In this document: piece after piece, positions 1-6,187 of the stretch
How positions within the stretch are numbered: position 1 is the stretch's first letter
Layout: each line of letters begins with the position of its first letter
Assembly: GCA_029938515.1 (NCBI GenBank)
Contig: JAOZUU010000180.1
Location: forward strand, 1-6,187
Length of the DNA: 6,187 nucleotides
Direction: 5' to 3'
Origin: Desulfobacterales bacterium
GTDB taxonomy: Bacteria > Desulfobacterota > Desulfobacteria > Desulfobacterales > QNYZ01
Position numbers and translations under genes: made by a program
The notes under the pieces: model-generated
The model's database searches: none
What the model saw: only the letters and a program-made list of their open reading frames with translations
Told to the model about the DNA's origin: nothing

Positions 1-1
1 T

Positions 2-55
2 CATCAGGAAACAGCACAGCCCAAAGATGTTTTCCGGGTGGCAGCAGGCGAGTAA
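2..55 (+). CDS. possible C-terminal tail of an upstream gene
   Basis: This frame is open from the window edge to a TAA at 53-55 and would encode the last 17 residues of a protein ending in FRVAAGE. The stop lies directly before a cluster of hairpins, which would suit a gene end. The stretch is too short for family recognition, and the other two forward frames are also open for at least 70 bases, so the reading frame is a guess. The piece could equally be non-coding. Confidence 0.25.
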   Translation, partial: HQETAQPKDVFRVAAGE

Positions 56-116
56 TCGGCTTCAGCCGAAATGACCGACTTTCAGTCGTCTTTAAATCCG
101 CCTGCTTTTAGCAGGC
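56..116. repeat. cluster of three short perfect hairpins
   Basis: Three palindromes follow one another. The first is TCGGC/GCCGA around TTCA (56-69), the second CGACT/AGTCG around TTC (76-88), and the third GCCTGCT/AGCAGGC around TTT (100-116). Their centres are about 20 and 26 bases apart. All share the style of a C-T-rich loop closing onto AG (CTTCAG, CTTTCAG, CTTTTAG) although the stems differ. The stems are directly visible. Interpretation as a REP-like intergenic palindrome or a structured leader is inference. Confidence 0.6.
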
Positions 117-132
117 AGGTTGTTTAATTTTT
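100..132 (+). terminator. possible rho-independent terminator
   Basis: A perfect 7-bp GC-rich stem with a TTT loop (100-116) is followed, after the bases AGG, by the T-rich tract TTGTTTAATTTTT (120-132). The tract is interrupted and starts a few bases late, so termination would be weak or partial. It is well placed to end transcription from a gene upstream of the window before the thiolase promoter region. It may instead simply be the third member of the hairpin cluster. Confidence 0.4.
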
Positions 133-142
133 CCGAAGGCCC

Positions 143-174
143 TTAAACCTGAATTTTGCAAATATTGGGTTTAA
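143..174. promoter_or_regulatory. nested symmetric dyad, candidate operator
   Basis: The outer arms TTAAACC (143-149) and GGTTTAA (168-174) are perfect inverted repeats. The inner 8-bp palindrome TTTGCAAA (155-162) has exactly the same centre, between 158 and 159. Such shared two-fold symmetry in the leader of an acyl-CoA gene is what a dimeric repressor (TetR- or GntR-type) would recognise. No regulator gene lies in the window and the identity of any binding protein is unknown. The symmetry is seen directly; the operator role is inferred. Confidence 0.4.
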
Positions 175-182
175 TCGATAAT
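156..182 (+). promoter_or_regulatory. possible sigma-70-type promoter for the thiolase gene
   Basis: A -10-like GATAAT (177-182, five of six consensus bases) lies 15 bp after a -35-like TTGCAA (156-161, four of six). The spacing is shorter than the preferred 17 bp, so this is a weak prediction. It would start transcription near 189, about 33 bases before the thiolase ATG, and its -35 lies inside the nested dyad. Confidence 0.25.
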
Positions 183-190
183 CACAAAAT

Positions 191-200
191 TTGAATTCAA
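191..200. promoter_or_regulatory. 10-bp perfect palindrome TTGAATTCAA
   Basis: The perfect palindrome TTGAATTCAA lies between the putative -10 and the Shine-Dalgarno site of the thiolase gene. AT-rich palindromes of this size can be operators but also arise by chance in AT-rich leaders. It has no sequence match to the dyad at 143-174. Confidence 0.25.
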
Positions 201-206
201 TGAAAT

Positions 207-212
207 AGGAGG
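207..212 (+). promoter_or_regulatory. strong ribosome binding site of the thiolase gene
   Basis: AGGAGG is a full-consensus Shine-Dalgarno sequence, nine bases before the ATG at 222. It fixes the start and suggests high translation. Confidence 0.85.
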
Positions 213-221
213 AAAAACGCC

Positions 222-1508
222 ATGAGGGAAGTGGTGATTGTCAGTGGAGTAAGGACGGCCATTGGAAATTTTGGGGGAGGGCTGAAAACCGTACCGGTCG
301 TTGAGCTGGGCGCAGCCGTCATGCGGGATGTCATCGCAAGGATCGGATTGCGGCCGGTCCCTGGTGATATGGAGCGGACATTTGCACCCGATAAATTACA
401 GGATCAGGGCCTCATTGAACTGGAAGAAAAAAATGCGGATTGGGATCCGGACGCCGTTCCGGTAACGGTGGACGAAGTGATTATGGGCAACGTTCTCCAG
501 GCGGGTCAGGGCCAGAATACTGCTCGTCAGGCCATGATCCGGGCCGGCCTTTGCAAGGAAACGCCGGCAATCACCATCAATAAAGTATGCGGGTCCGGGA
601 TGAAATCCATCGCCCTGGGAGCAATGGCTGTCATGACAGGCCAGGCGGATGTGGTGCTGGCCGGGGGGCAGGAAAATATGAGCCAGGCTCCCATGGCCCT
701 GCCCAAGGCGCGTTGGGGTCACCGGATGGAACTGACCGGTGTGGGGGATATTTATGACCTGATGGTATTTGACGGGCTATACGAAATTTTTTACGGCTAT
801 CATATGGGCCTCACCGCTGAAAATATAGCGTCCCTTTACGGTATCGAGCGCATGGAACAGGACGAGCTGAGCGTGCTAAGCCACCAGCGAGCCCGGCAGG
901 CGATATCGGATGGTACCTTTGCTTCCGAAATCACGCCGATTACCGTTAAAGTGCGTAGAAAAGAAACGGTGTTCGATACCGATGAACGGCCCATGGATAC
1001 CGATATGGAAAAGATGGGTCGGTTAAGGCCCGCTTTTAAAAAAGATGGTACCGTCACGGCGGGCAATGCCTCTGGAATCAATGATGCCGCCGCCGCGGTA
1101 TTGCTTATGTCGGCTGAAATGGCCGAGCGTTTGGACCTTCAGCCCATCGTGAAAGTCAGGGCGTTTGCCGCCGGTGGCGTTGATCCGGCCTATATGGGTC
1201 TGGGCCCGGTCCCGGCCGTGCGCAAAGTCTTAAAAGCCGCCGGTATGACGATCGATGACCTGGATATGATTGAACTGAACGAAGCGTTTGCCGCCCAGGC
1301 CATCGGGTGCATGCGGGAACTGGGAATTCCCACGGAACGACCCAATGAGCTGGGAAGCGGAATCTCGTTGGGCCACCCCATCGGATGCACCGGTACCCGG
1401 CAGGTGGTCACGGGAATGTATCAGATGCAGCGTCGGGATTATGCCACTGGATTGATTACCATGTGTATTGGCGGTGGGATGGGAATGGCCATGCTCCTGG
1501 AGCGGTAA
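222..1508 (+). CDS. acetyl-CoA C-acetyltransferase (thiolase) with N-terminal-domain insertion
   Basis: Thiolase of 428 residues, which condenses two acetyl-CoA to acetoacetyl-CoA or, in reverse, cleaves 3-ketoacyl-CoA; cytoplasmic and normally a tetramer. The N-terminal VSGVRTAIG matches the family start. The nucleophile is Cys123 (KVCGSGMKS). GGQENMSQAP (148-157), the FYGYHMGLTAEN substrate loop (190-201), GNASGINDAAAA (281-292), NEAFAAQ (Asn353), GHPIG (His385) and CIGGGMG (Cys415) complete the active site. Typical members have about 390 residues and the nucleophile near 89. The excess here is a roughly 35-residue acidic stretch at about residues 45-80, just before VDEVIMGN. The variant motif GSGISLGHPIGCTG replaces the usual GGAIALGHPIGASG. 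All catalytic residues are present, so it should be active. Whether it acts in acetoacetyl-CoA synthesis or beta-oxidation cannot be read from the sequence. The start is supported by a consensus ribosome binding site. Confidence 0.95.
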   Translation: MREVVIVSGVRTAIGNFGGGLKTVPVVELGAAVMRDVIARIGLRPVPGDMERTFAPDKLQDQGLIELEEKNADWDPDAVPVTVDEVIMGNVLQAGQGQNTARQAMIRAGLCKETPAITINKVCGSGMKSIALGAMAVMTGQADVVLAGGQENMSQAPMALPKARWGHRMELTGVGDIYDLMVFDGLYEIFYGYHMGLTAENIASLYGIERMEQDELSVLSHQRARQAISDGTFASEITPITVKVRRKETVFDTDERPMDTDMEKMGRLRPAFKKDGTVTAGNASGINDAAAAVLLMSAEMAERLDLQPIVKVRAFAAGGVDPAYMGLGPVPAVRKVLKAAGMTIDDLDMIELNEAFAAQAIGCMRELGIPTERPNELGSGISLGHPIGCTGTRQVVTGMYQMQRRDYATGLITMCIGGGMGMAMLLER

Positions 1509-1550
1509 TCACTTATTTCCTGACAGACCCCTATGTAAGGAGAATACTGG

Positions 1551-1706
1551 ATGGATATTTCAAGGAAACTGGGTATCCTGGTCTTTTTCGGCGTGCCGGT
1601 CATCATCGGCGGCGGCATCATGTATGCCCTCTTTGGCAGCTATACAGTCATGTTTATCTATGAAATCGTATTGCTGCTGGTGGCGGGTGCCGTTGTTGCC
1701 CGGTGA
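1551..1706 (+). CDS. 51-residue two-helix membrane microprotein
   Basis: A small gene, easily missed by length cut-offs. TAAGGAG (1536-1542) lies eight bases before the ATG, an excellent ribosome binding site. The product begins with a basic MDISRK, followed by a hydrophobic segment (about residues 7-28, with a GGG at 20-22 and an internal proline at 16). A short SYT turn leads to a second hydrophobic segment (about 32-50), which carries one buried-looking acid (Glu38) and ends in Arg51. The charge pattern suggests both ends in the cytoplasm. It starts 42 bp after the thiolase stop with no terminator between them, so it is probably co-transcribed. I do not recognise a family and propose no function. 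The strong ribosome binding site and coherent hydrophobicity argue that it is real. Confidence 0.7.
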   Translation: MDISRKLGILVFFGVPVIIGGGIMYALFGSYTVMFIYEIVLLLVAGAVVAR

Positions 1707-1798
1707 GCGCCTGGAGAATATTTTGCTTTAGGATTCGTTAGGTCCCCGGATCTCACCGGATGGCTATTTTCGAGGTGTAACCGCCCAGGGGAAGGGAC

Positions 1799-2860
1799 AT
1801 GGAAAGACCCACCCATAACGATACCATTTTCTGGTTTTTCTTAATTCTCTTCCTGGGATCGGTGTTCCTGCTCGGGTGGCTGCTTTGGCCGTTTATTTCA
1901 GTGATCATCATGGCCATTGTGGTGACTGGTATATTTCGCCCGTTATACCGATTTATCTGCCGCAAGGTTAGCCGGCCGGTGGCCTCACTGATTACCTGTG
2001 CGGTCATTTTTCTGGTCCTGTTTTTTCCCATTGTTATTTTTGTGGGGATATTGTCGGGAGAGGCGTACGGCCTGTATCAAATGGGTCGCGATGCGGTGAT
2101 CAGCGATCAGGTGAAATCACTATTGCAGGCCAGTCATCTGCTGGATAAAATCAATCCATTTCTCGCACATGTGAATATCGAGTTGTCCGGGACCGAATTG
2201 AATCGTGCGCTGTCGGAACTGGGCAAGCAGGTCGGGTTGTTTCTTTACCAGCAGGCCAGCACGATCGCTTCGAATGTGCTCAGTTTTCTGGCTTACTTTT
2301 TTTTCATGCTGATGATTATTTATTTTCTCTTGTTAGACGGCCGTAAGCTGGTGTCTTTCTTGATTGACCTGTCGCCTCTGCCGGTCGAACAGGAGGAAAT
2401 TCTGATTAATAAATTTAAGGATATGACGGGTGCGATTCTGGTGGGCAACGGCCTGGCCGGGATGATTCAGGGGATTTTAGGCGGATTCCTGTTTTATTTA
2501 TTTGGCCTGAAGTCACCGTTTATGTGGGGCGTCATCATGGCCCTTTTGGCCTTTCTGCCCATTGTGGGAATTGGTATCGTCTTCGTTCCGGCGGTGGTTT
2601 ACCTGTTCCTGAAAGGGCGTATCGCGGCCGGAATCATTTTTATTATTTTTTACCTGGTGGTTACGGGCGGGGTTGAGTACCTGGTTAAACCGAAACTGGT
2701 GGGACGGCAGGTTCAGATGCATACCCTGATGGTGTTTCTTTCCATTATGGGTGGATTGAAATTATTCGGCATCCTGGGAATTATATACGGTCCCCTGATT
2801 GTGACCGCATTTTTGACCTTTGCCGATATTTATCGGGTCAGTTATCAGAATAAAATCTAA
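1799..2860 (+). CDS. AI-2E family (PerM/YhhT-type) membrane transporter
   Basis: Polytopic inner-membrane protein of 353 residues, the usual size for the AI-2E (former UPF0118/DUF20) family. Members have been linked to autoinducer-2 export, Na+/H+ antiport or other permease roles, so the substrate here is unknown. Hydrophobic segments lie near residues 10-30, 32-46, 62-86, 155-178, 212-236, 240-270, 274-292 and 308-342. A soluble, helical, more polar loop covers about 90-150, as is usual. Family marks are LVGNGLAGMIQGILGG (214-229), FLPIVGIG (252-259), the VEYLVKPKLVG stretch (292-302) and GILGIIYGPL (324-333). The family often has Asp-Asn before the hydrophobic-x-hydrophobic-Pro motif; here Glu-Tyr occupies that place. 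The ATG has AGGGGA (1787-1792) six bases upstream. The stop lies only 30 bp before the gyrA ATG, so the two are likely co-transcribed. Confidence 0.9.
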   Translation: MERPTHNDTIFWFFLILFLGSVFLLGWLLWPFISVIIMAIVVTGIFRPLYRFICRKVSRPVASLITCAVIFLVLFFPIVIFVGILSGEAYGLYQMGRDAVISDQVKSLLQASHLLDKINPFLAHVNIELSGTELNRALSELGKQVGLFLYQQASTIASNVLSFLAYFFFMLMIIYFLLLDGRKLVSFLIDLSPLPVEQEEILINKFKDMTGAILVGNGLAGMIQGILGGFLFYLFGLKSPFMWGVIMALLAFLPIVGIGIVFVPAVVYLFLKGRIAAGIIFIIFYLVVTGGVEYLVKPKLVGRQVQMHTLMVFLSIMGGLKLFGILGIIYGPLIVTAFLTFADIYRVSYQNKI

Positions 2861-2871
2861 GGGCTCGTGCA

Positions 2872-2881
2872 AAAGGAAAGG
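2872..2881 (+). promoter_or_regulatory. ribosome binding site that decides the gyrA start
   Basis: The purine tract AAAGGAAAGG ends nine bases before the ATG at 2891, good Shine-Dalgarno spacing for that start. An in-frame GTG at 2867 would lie upstream of this tract and has no comparable site before it. The ATG is therefore preferred. Confidence 0.7.
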
Positions 2882-2890
2882 TTTCATAAG

Positions 2891-5317
2891 ATGGAAAAGG
2901 AGCATACGCCGGAAGTCAGTATTGAAAGCGAAATGAAGCGCTCGTATCTCGATTACGCCATGAGTGTAATCATCGGACGGGCCTTGCCCGATGTGCGTGA
3001 CGGTCTTAAACCGGTGCATCGCCGCATCCTTTTCGCCATGCGCGAGCTGAAAAACGACTGGAACAAACCCTACAAAAAATCCGCCCGGGTCGTGGGTGAT
3101 GTCATCGGTAAATATCATCCCCATGGGGACACTGCCGTTTACGATACCATTGTACGGATGGCTCAGGATTTTGCTTTGCGTTATCCGTTTATCAACGGAC
3201 AGGGGAACTTTGGCTCCATCGACGGGGACCCGGCCGCCGCCATGCGGTACACCGAAGTTCGCATGATGCGCCTGGCCCACGAAATGCTTGAAGATCTTGA
3301 CAAGGAGACCGTCGATTTCGCTCCCACCTATGATGATTCCATGACCGAACCGACCGTATTGCCGGCCAAAGTTCCCGCGTTGCTGATTAACGGCTCGTCG
3401 GGTATCGCCGTGGGTATGGCCACCAATATCCCTCCCCATAACATAGGGGAAGTGATCGATGCCATTTTTGCCCTTATCGATCATCCGGAGATTGATATTC
3501 AAGAATTGATCAACCTAGTTCCCGGGCCGGATTTTCCGTCCGCCGGTATTATCTACGGAACGAAAGGGATTCATGACGCGTATAATACCGGTCGGGGTGT
3601 GATTCGATTGCGGGCGAGGGTCATGGTGGAAAAGGACAAACGCACTGGCCGGGAGACCATCGTGGTCAACGAATTGCCATATATGGTGAACAAGGCCACG
3701 CTGGTGGCCAAGATCGCCGAGCTGGTCAGGCACAAACAGATTGAAGGGGTTCGCTATGTCCGGGACGAGTCGGATCGTGATGGGATGCGTGTTGCCATCG
3801 GGCTGAAGAAAGATCAATTTTCCCAGGTGATTGTCAATCAGTTATACAAGCACACGCGCATGGCCATCAGTTTTGGCATTATTTTCCTGGCCGTGGTTAA
3901 AAATCGTCCCGAACTGATGACTTTAAAGGAAATTCTTTCCCATTTCATCGCCCATCGCAAAGAGATTATTCTCCGCCGGACCCGGTACGATTTACGCAGG
4001 GCCGAGGCGCGGGCCCATATCCTGGAAGGGTTAAAAACCGCCCTGGATCATCTTGATGAGGTGGTCGCCTTGATCCGTCGATCGAAAACCCCCAAGGAAG
4101 CCAAGGCGGGGCTGATGACGACCTTTGCGTTGACGGATGTGCAGGCCCAGGCCATTTTGGATATGCGTCTGCAGCGGTTGACCGGGCTTGAGAGAGAGAA
4201 AATTGTTGAAGAGTATGTGCAGATATTAAAGGATATTGCCCATTACAAGGAGATTCTTGCCAGTGAACGACTGGTGTTGAACATCATCAAGGATGAGCTT
4301 GGTCAGATACGGGAAACCTATGGTGATGGCCGGCGAACCGAGATTGTCGAGGAAACCAAGGAGATCACGCTGGAAGATATGATCGTGGAAGAAGACATGG
4401 TAGTGACGATCTCCAACAGCGGCTATATCAAACGGGCCCCCATCACCCTGTATCGAAGTCAAGGGCGCGGCGGCAAGGGCAAAACCGGTATGGGAATCAA
4501 GGAGGAGGACTTCGTTGATCGCTTGTTTGTTGCGTCGACGCATCATACATTCCTTTTTTTCACCAATCAAGGTAGCGTCTACTGGTGCAAAGTCTACGAA
4601 ATCCCCCAGGCCGGTCGAATGAGCCGTGGCAAAGCGGTTGTGAATTTACTTAATTTCGATAAGGATGAAAGGCTCACGACAGTTTTGGCTGTCAAGGAGT
4701 TCATCCCGGGATACCAGATCCTTATGGCCACTAAAAACGGTTTGGTGAAAAGGACTGATTTAATGGAATACAGCCGGCCCCGGGTAGGCGGCATTATCGC
4801 TTTGAAATTGACACCCGGTGATGAATTGATCGCGGCCAGAATCACTGACGGCACTCTAAACGTTTTTCTCGGTGCTGCCAATGGGAAGTCGATCCGGTTT
4901 CATGAATCGGATGTCAGGCTCCAGGGCCGTGTGTCCCAGGGCGTACGGGGCATGCGCCTGGACAAAGGTGACCTGATCGTGGCCATGGAAGTGCTAAGCT
5001 ACGGGCAGACATTGTTCACGGTCACTGAGAACGGCTATGGCAAGCGGACTTCCATTGATGAGTATCCGGTGCAAAAACGGGGTGGCAAGGGTGTAATTAC
5101 TATTAAGACCAGTGATCGGAACGGCAAGGTGGTCGCCATTGTCCTGGTGGGCGAAGATGACGACCTGATGCTGATGACTGACAGCGGAAAAATTATTCGC
5201 ATGCCTATCAAGGGGATCAGCGTTATCAGCCGGAACACCCAGGGTGTCAAGCTCATGGGGCACGCGGAGAATGAACGGGTCGTCGGCGCGGTTCGTCTGG
5301 CGGAAAAGGAGAAGTAG
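2891..5317 (+). CDS. gyrA: DNA gyrase subunit A
   Basis: GyrA of 808 residues, the cleavage/religation and DNA-wrapping subunit of the GyrA2GyrB2 enzyme that introduces negative supercoils. The winged-helix breakage-reunion domain carries [21 protein letters not shown] (18-38), the quinolone-determining loop [10 protein letters not shown] (76-85) and the catalytic Tyr120 in [10 protein letters not shown]. Thr81 stands where E. coli has Ser83; Asp85 matches Asp87. Tower and coiled-coil regions run to about 490 and include [17 protein letters not shown] (418-434). The 37-residue insert before that motif in E. coli is absent. The C-terminal beta-pinwheel holds a GyrA box, QGRGGKG (524-530), which separates it from ParC, and a second box-like QKRGGKG (728-734). 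It ends at AEKEK, without the long acidic tail of E. coli. The product is nearer in length to B. subtilis GyrA (about 820). No gyrB is in the window. Confidence 0.97.
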   Translation: MEKEHTPEVSIESEMKRSYLDYAMSVIIGRALPDVRDGLKPVHRRILFAMRELKNDWNKPYKKSARVVGDVIGKYHPHGDTAVYDTIVRMAQDFALRYPFINGQGNFGSIDGDPAAAMRYTEVRMMRLAHEMLEDLDKETVDFAPTYDDSMTEPTVLPAKVPALLINGSSGIAVGMATNIPPHNIGEVIDAIFALIDHPEIDIQELINLVPGPDFPSAGIIYGTKGIHDAYNTGRGVIRLRARVMVEKDKRTGRETIVVNELPYMVNKATLVAKIAELVRHKQIEGVRYVRDESDRDGMRVAIGLKKDQFSQVIVNQLYKHTRMAISFGIIFLAVVKNRPELMTLKEILSHFIAHRKEIILRRTRYDLRRAEARAHILEGLKTALDHLDEVVALIRRSKTPKEAKAGLMTTFALTDVQAQAILDMRLQRLTGLEREKIVEEYVQILKDIAHYKEILASERLVLNIIKDELGQIRETYGDGRRTEIVEETKEITLEDMIVEEDMVVTISNSGYIKRAPITLYRSQGRGGKGKTGMGIKEEDFVDRLFVASTHHTFLFFTNQGSVYWCKVYEIPQAGRMSRGKAVVNLLNFDKDERLTTVLAVKEFIPGYQILMATKNGLVKRTDLMEYSRPRVGGIIALKLTPGDELIAARITDGTLNVFLGAANGKSIRFHESDVRLQGRVSQGVRGMRLDKGDLIVAMEVLSYGQTLFTVTENGYGKRTSIDEYPVQKRGGKGVITIKTSDRNGKVVAIVLVGEDDDLMLMTDSGKIIRMPIKGISVISRNTQGVKLMGHAENERVVGAVRLAEKEK

Positions 5318-5327
5318 TGGAGAAGTA
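5308..5327 (+). repeat. 9-bp tandem duplication at the gyrA/gpsA junction
   Basis: GGAGAAGTA occurs at 5308-5316 and again at 5319-5327, an 11-bp period. The first copy encodes the end of GyrA (Glu-Lys and the start of the TAG stop). The second copy supplies the GGAG (5319-5322) that serves as the gpsA ribosome binding site, nine bases before its ATG. Confidence 0.7.
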
Positions 5328-5331
5328 ACTG

Positions 5332-6187
5332 ATGGTTAATTTCAAGGTTGATCAATTGAAGGTTGGTGTTATCGGTGGCGGCAGTTGGGGGACCGCGCTG
5401 GCCAACCTGGCCGGGAGTAAAGGCCATGCCGTCGATCTGTGGGTATATGAACCCGAAGTAAAAAAACAAATACGATCCCGCCACGAAAACCAGACTTTTC
5501 TCCCCGGGGTTACTTTGTCCGCCAACCTGAACGCCACCAATGATATAACCAGGGCCGTTGACCAGAAGGATCTGGTTCTGGTCGTCGTTCCTTCCCATGT
5601 CATGCGGATGACAACCACGCGATTTAGCGATCATCTTTCAGCGGATGCGATTCTGGTTTCCGCCTCCAAGGGGATTGAAAACGATACCCATTTGACCATG
5701 ACCGGTGTGATCGGGGAAACGTTACCGTCTCTGTCACCGGATCGGACGGGTGTTCTTTCCGGGCCGAGTTTTGCCCGGGAGGTAAGCAGGGAAGTCCCGA
5801 CAGCCGTGACCGTTGCATCCAAAAACCAAGACACGGCCGAGATTATTCAACGTGCTTTAGCCACCCCGTTTTTTCGTATTTATACCATCGACGACGTCAT
5901 GGGAGTGGAACTGGGCGGCGCCGTAAAAAACGTCATCGCCATTGCCGCCGGTGCCATCGATGGGCTCAAGCTGGGACAAAATACCCGCGCCGCCCTGATC
6001 ACCCGTGGGCAAACCGAGATTCGGCGGTTGGGACTCCACATGGGCGCCCAGCCGAGAACATTTACCGGTCTGGCCGGAATCGGCGATCTGGTGCTGACCT
6101 GTACCGGTGATCAAAGTCGGAACCATACCGTAGGGAAACGGATCGGGAAAGGCGAAAAATTAGCGGACATTCTGGCGGACATGCAAA
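5332..6187 (+). CDS. gpsA: NAD(P)H-dependent glycerol-3-phosphate dehydrogenase, truncated by window end
   Basis: The first 285 residues of GpsA, a family of about 330; the rest lies beyond the window. This cytoplasmic enzyme reduces dihydroxyacetone phosphate to sn-glycerol-3-phosphate, the backbone for phospholipids. The Rossmann fold opens with VGVIGGGSWGTALA (11-24). Further family marks are VPSHVMR (86-92), SASKGIE (110-116), LSGPSFAREV (142-151) and the catalytic-lysine motif GGAVKNVIAIAAGAIDGL (195-212), with Lys199 the expected catalytic base. The substrate-site segments NTRAALITRG (217-226) and GLAGIGDLVLTCTGDQSRN (246-264) follow. The ATG lies 14 bp after the gyrA stop, with GGAG nine bases upstream. 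A TTG at codon 9 is a possible alternative start closer to the conserved fold. The frame shows no lesion up to the edge. Confidence 0.96.
   Translation, partial: MVNFKVDQLKVGVIGGGSWGTALANLAGSKGHAVDLWVYEPEVKKQIRSRHENQTFLPGVTLSANLNATNDITRAVDQKDLVLVVVPSHVMRMTTTRFSDHLSADAILVSASKGIENDTHLTMTGVIGETLPSLSPDRTGVLSGPSFAREVSREVPTAVTVASKNQDTAEIIQRALATPFFRIYTIDDVMGVELGGAVKNVIAIAAGAIDGLKLGQNTRAALITRGQTEIRRLGLHMGAQPRTFTGLAGIGDLVLTCTGDQSRNHTVGKRIGKGEKLADILADMQ

Noticed and set aside
1385..1731. Plus-strand open frames of 87-92 codons overlapping the thiolase end and the microprotein
   Set aside because: They begin inside the thiolase coding sequence in other frames and lack ribosome binding sites. The frame starting at 1551 has a strong site and a coherent membrane-protein composition.
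1707..1798. Gap between microprotein and AI-2E gene, searched for promoter or terminator
   Set aside because: Only a 6-bp direct repeat, CCGGAT, at 1746 and 1756 was found. There is no hairpin with a T-tract and no convincing -35/-10 pair.
2867..2890. GTG start giving GyrA eight extra residues
   Set aside because: The Shine-Dalgarno tract at 2872-2881 lies downstream of this codon and is correctly spaced for the ATG at 2891. The extra residues resemble no GyrA N-terminus.
2762..3502. 246-codon open frame on the minus strand
   Set aside because: It lies antisense over the end of the AI-2E gene and the most conserved part of gyrA. Its translation has no family features, and the plus-strand reading is certain.
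5035..5634. 199-codon open frame on the minus strand
   Set aside because: It is antisense to the ends of two recognised genes, gyrA and gpsA. The product is low in coherent motifs and is a codon-bias shadow.
1..6187. CRISPR arrays, tRNA or rRNA genes, insertion sequences, toxin-antitoxin or defence genes
   Set aside because: No regularly spaced repeats, cloverleaf structures, transposase motifs or defence-type domains are visible. Nearly all of the window is accounted for by housekeeping genes.

Overview
The window looks like an ordinary housekeeping stretch of a bacterial chromosome with moderate to slightly high GC. Five genes, four of them complete, all read left to right. I infer an anaerobic, fatty-acid or aromatic-oxidising deltaproteobacterium (Desulfobacterota, perhaps Desulfobacterales). 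The clues are a clostridial/sulfate-reducer-style thiolase with a GSGISLGHP motif, a GyrA without the enterobacterial insert or acidic tail, and the gyrA-gpsA neighbourhood. No marker gene settles the taxonomy.

Layout. Positions 1-221 are a non-coding leader, possibly containing the last codons of an upstream gene ending at 55. It holds three back-to-back short hairpins (56-116), the last of which could act as a terminator. After these come a two-layer symmetric dyad over a possible promoter (143-182), a 10-bp palindrome (191-200) and a strong Shine-Dalgarno site. Positions 222-1508 encode a thiolase with an unusual acidic insertion near the N-terminus. A 51-residue, two-helix membrane microprotein follows (1551-1706), with its own strong ribosome binding site. 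After a 92-bp gap come an AI-2E/PerM-type membrane protein (1799-2860), DNA gyrase subunit A (2891-5317) and glycerol-3-phosphate dehydrogenase GpsA (5332 to the window edge, truncated). The last three are only 30 and 14 bp apart and are probably co-transcribed.

Function. The thiolase serves acyl-CoA degradation or acetoacetyl-CoA formation. GyrA supplies the cleavage/religation and DNA-wrapping half of gyrase. GpsA makes sn-glycerol-3-phosphate for phospholipids. The genes are co-oriented but do not form one pathway.

I do not see a new defence, mobile or biosynthetic system. The points most worth a second look are the microprotein, the leader of the thiolase gene with its nested symmetry and hairpin cluster, and the thiolase insertion.
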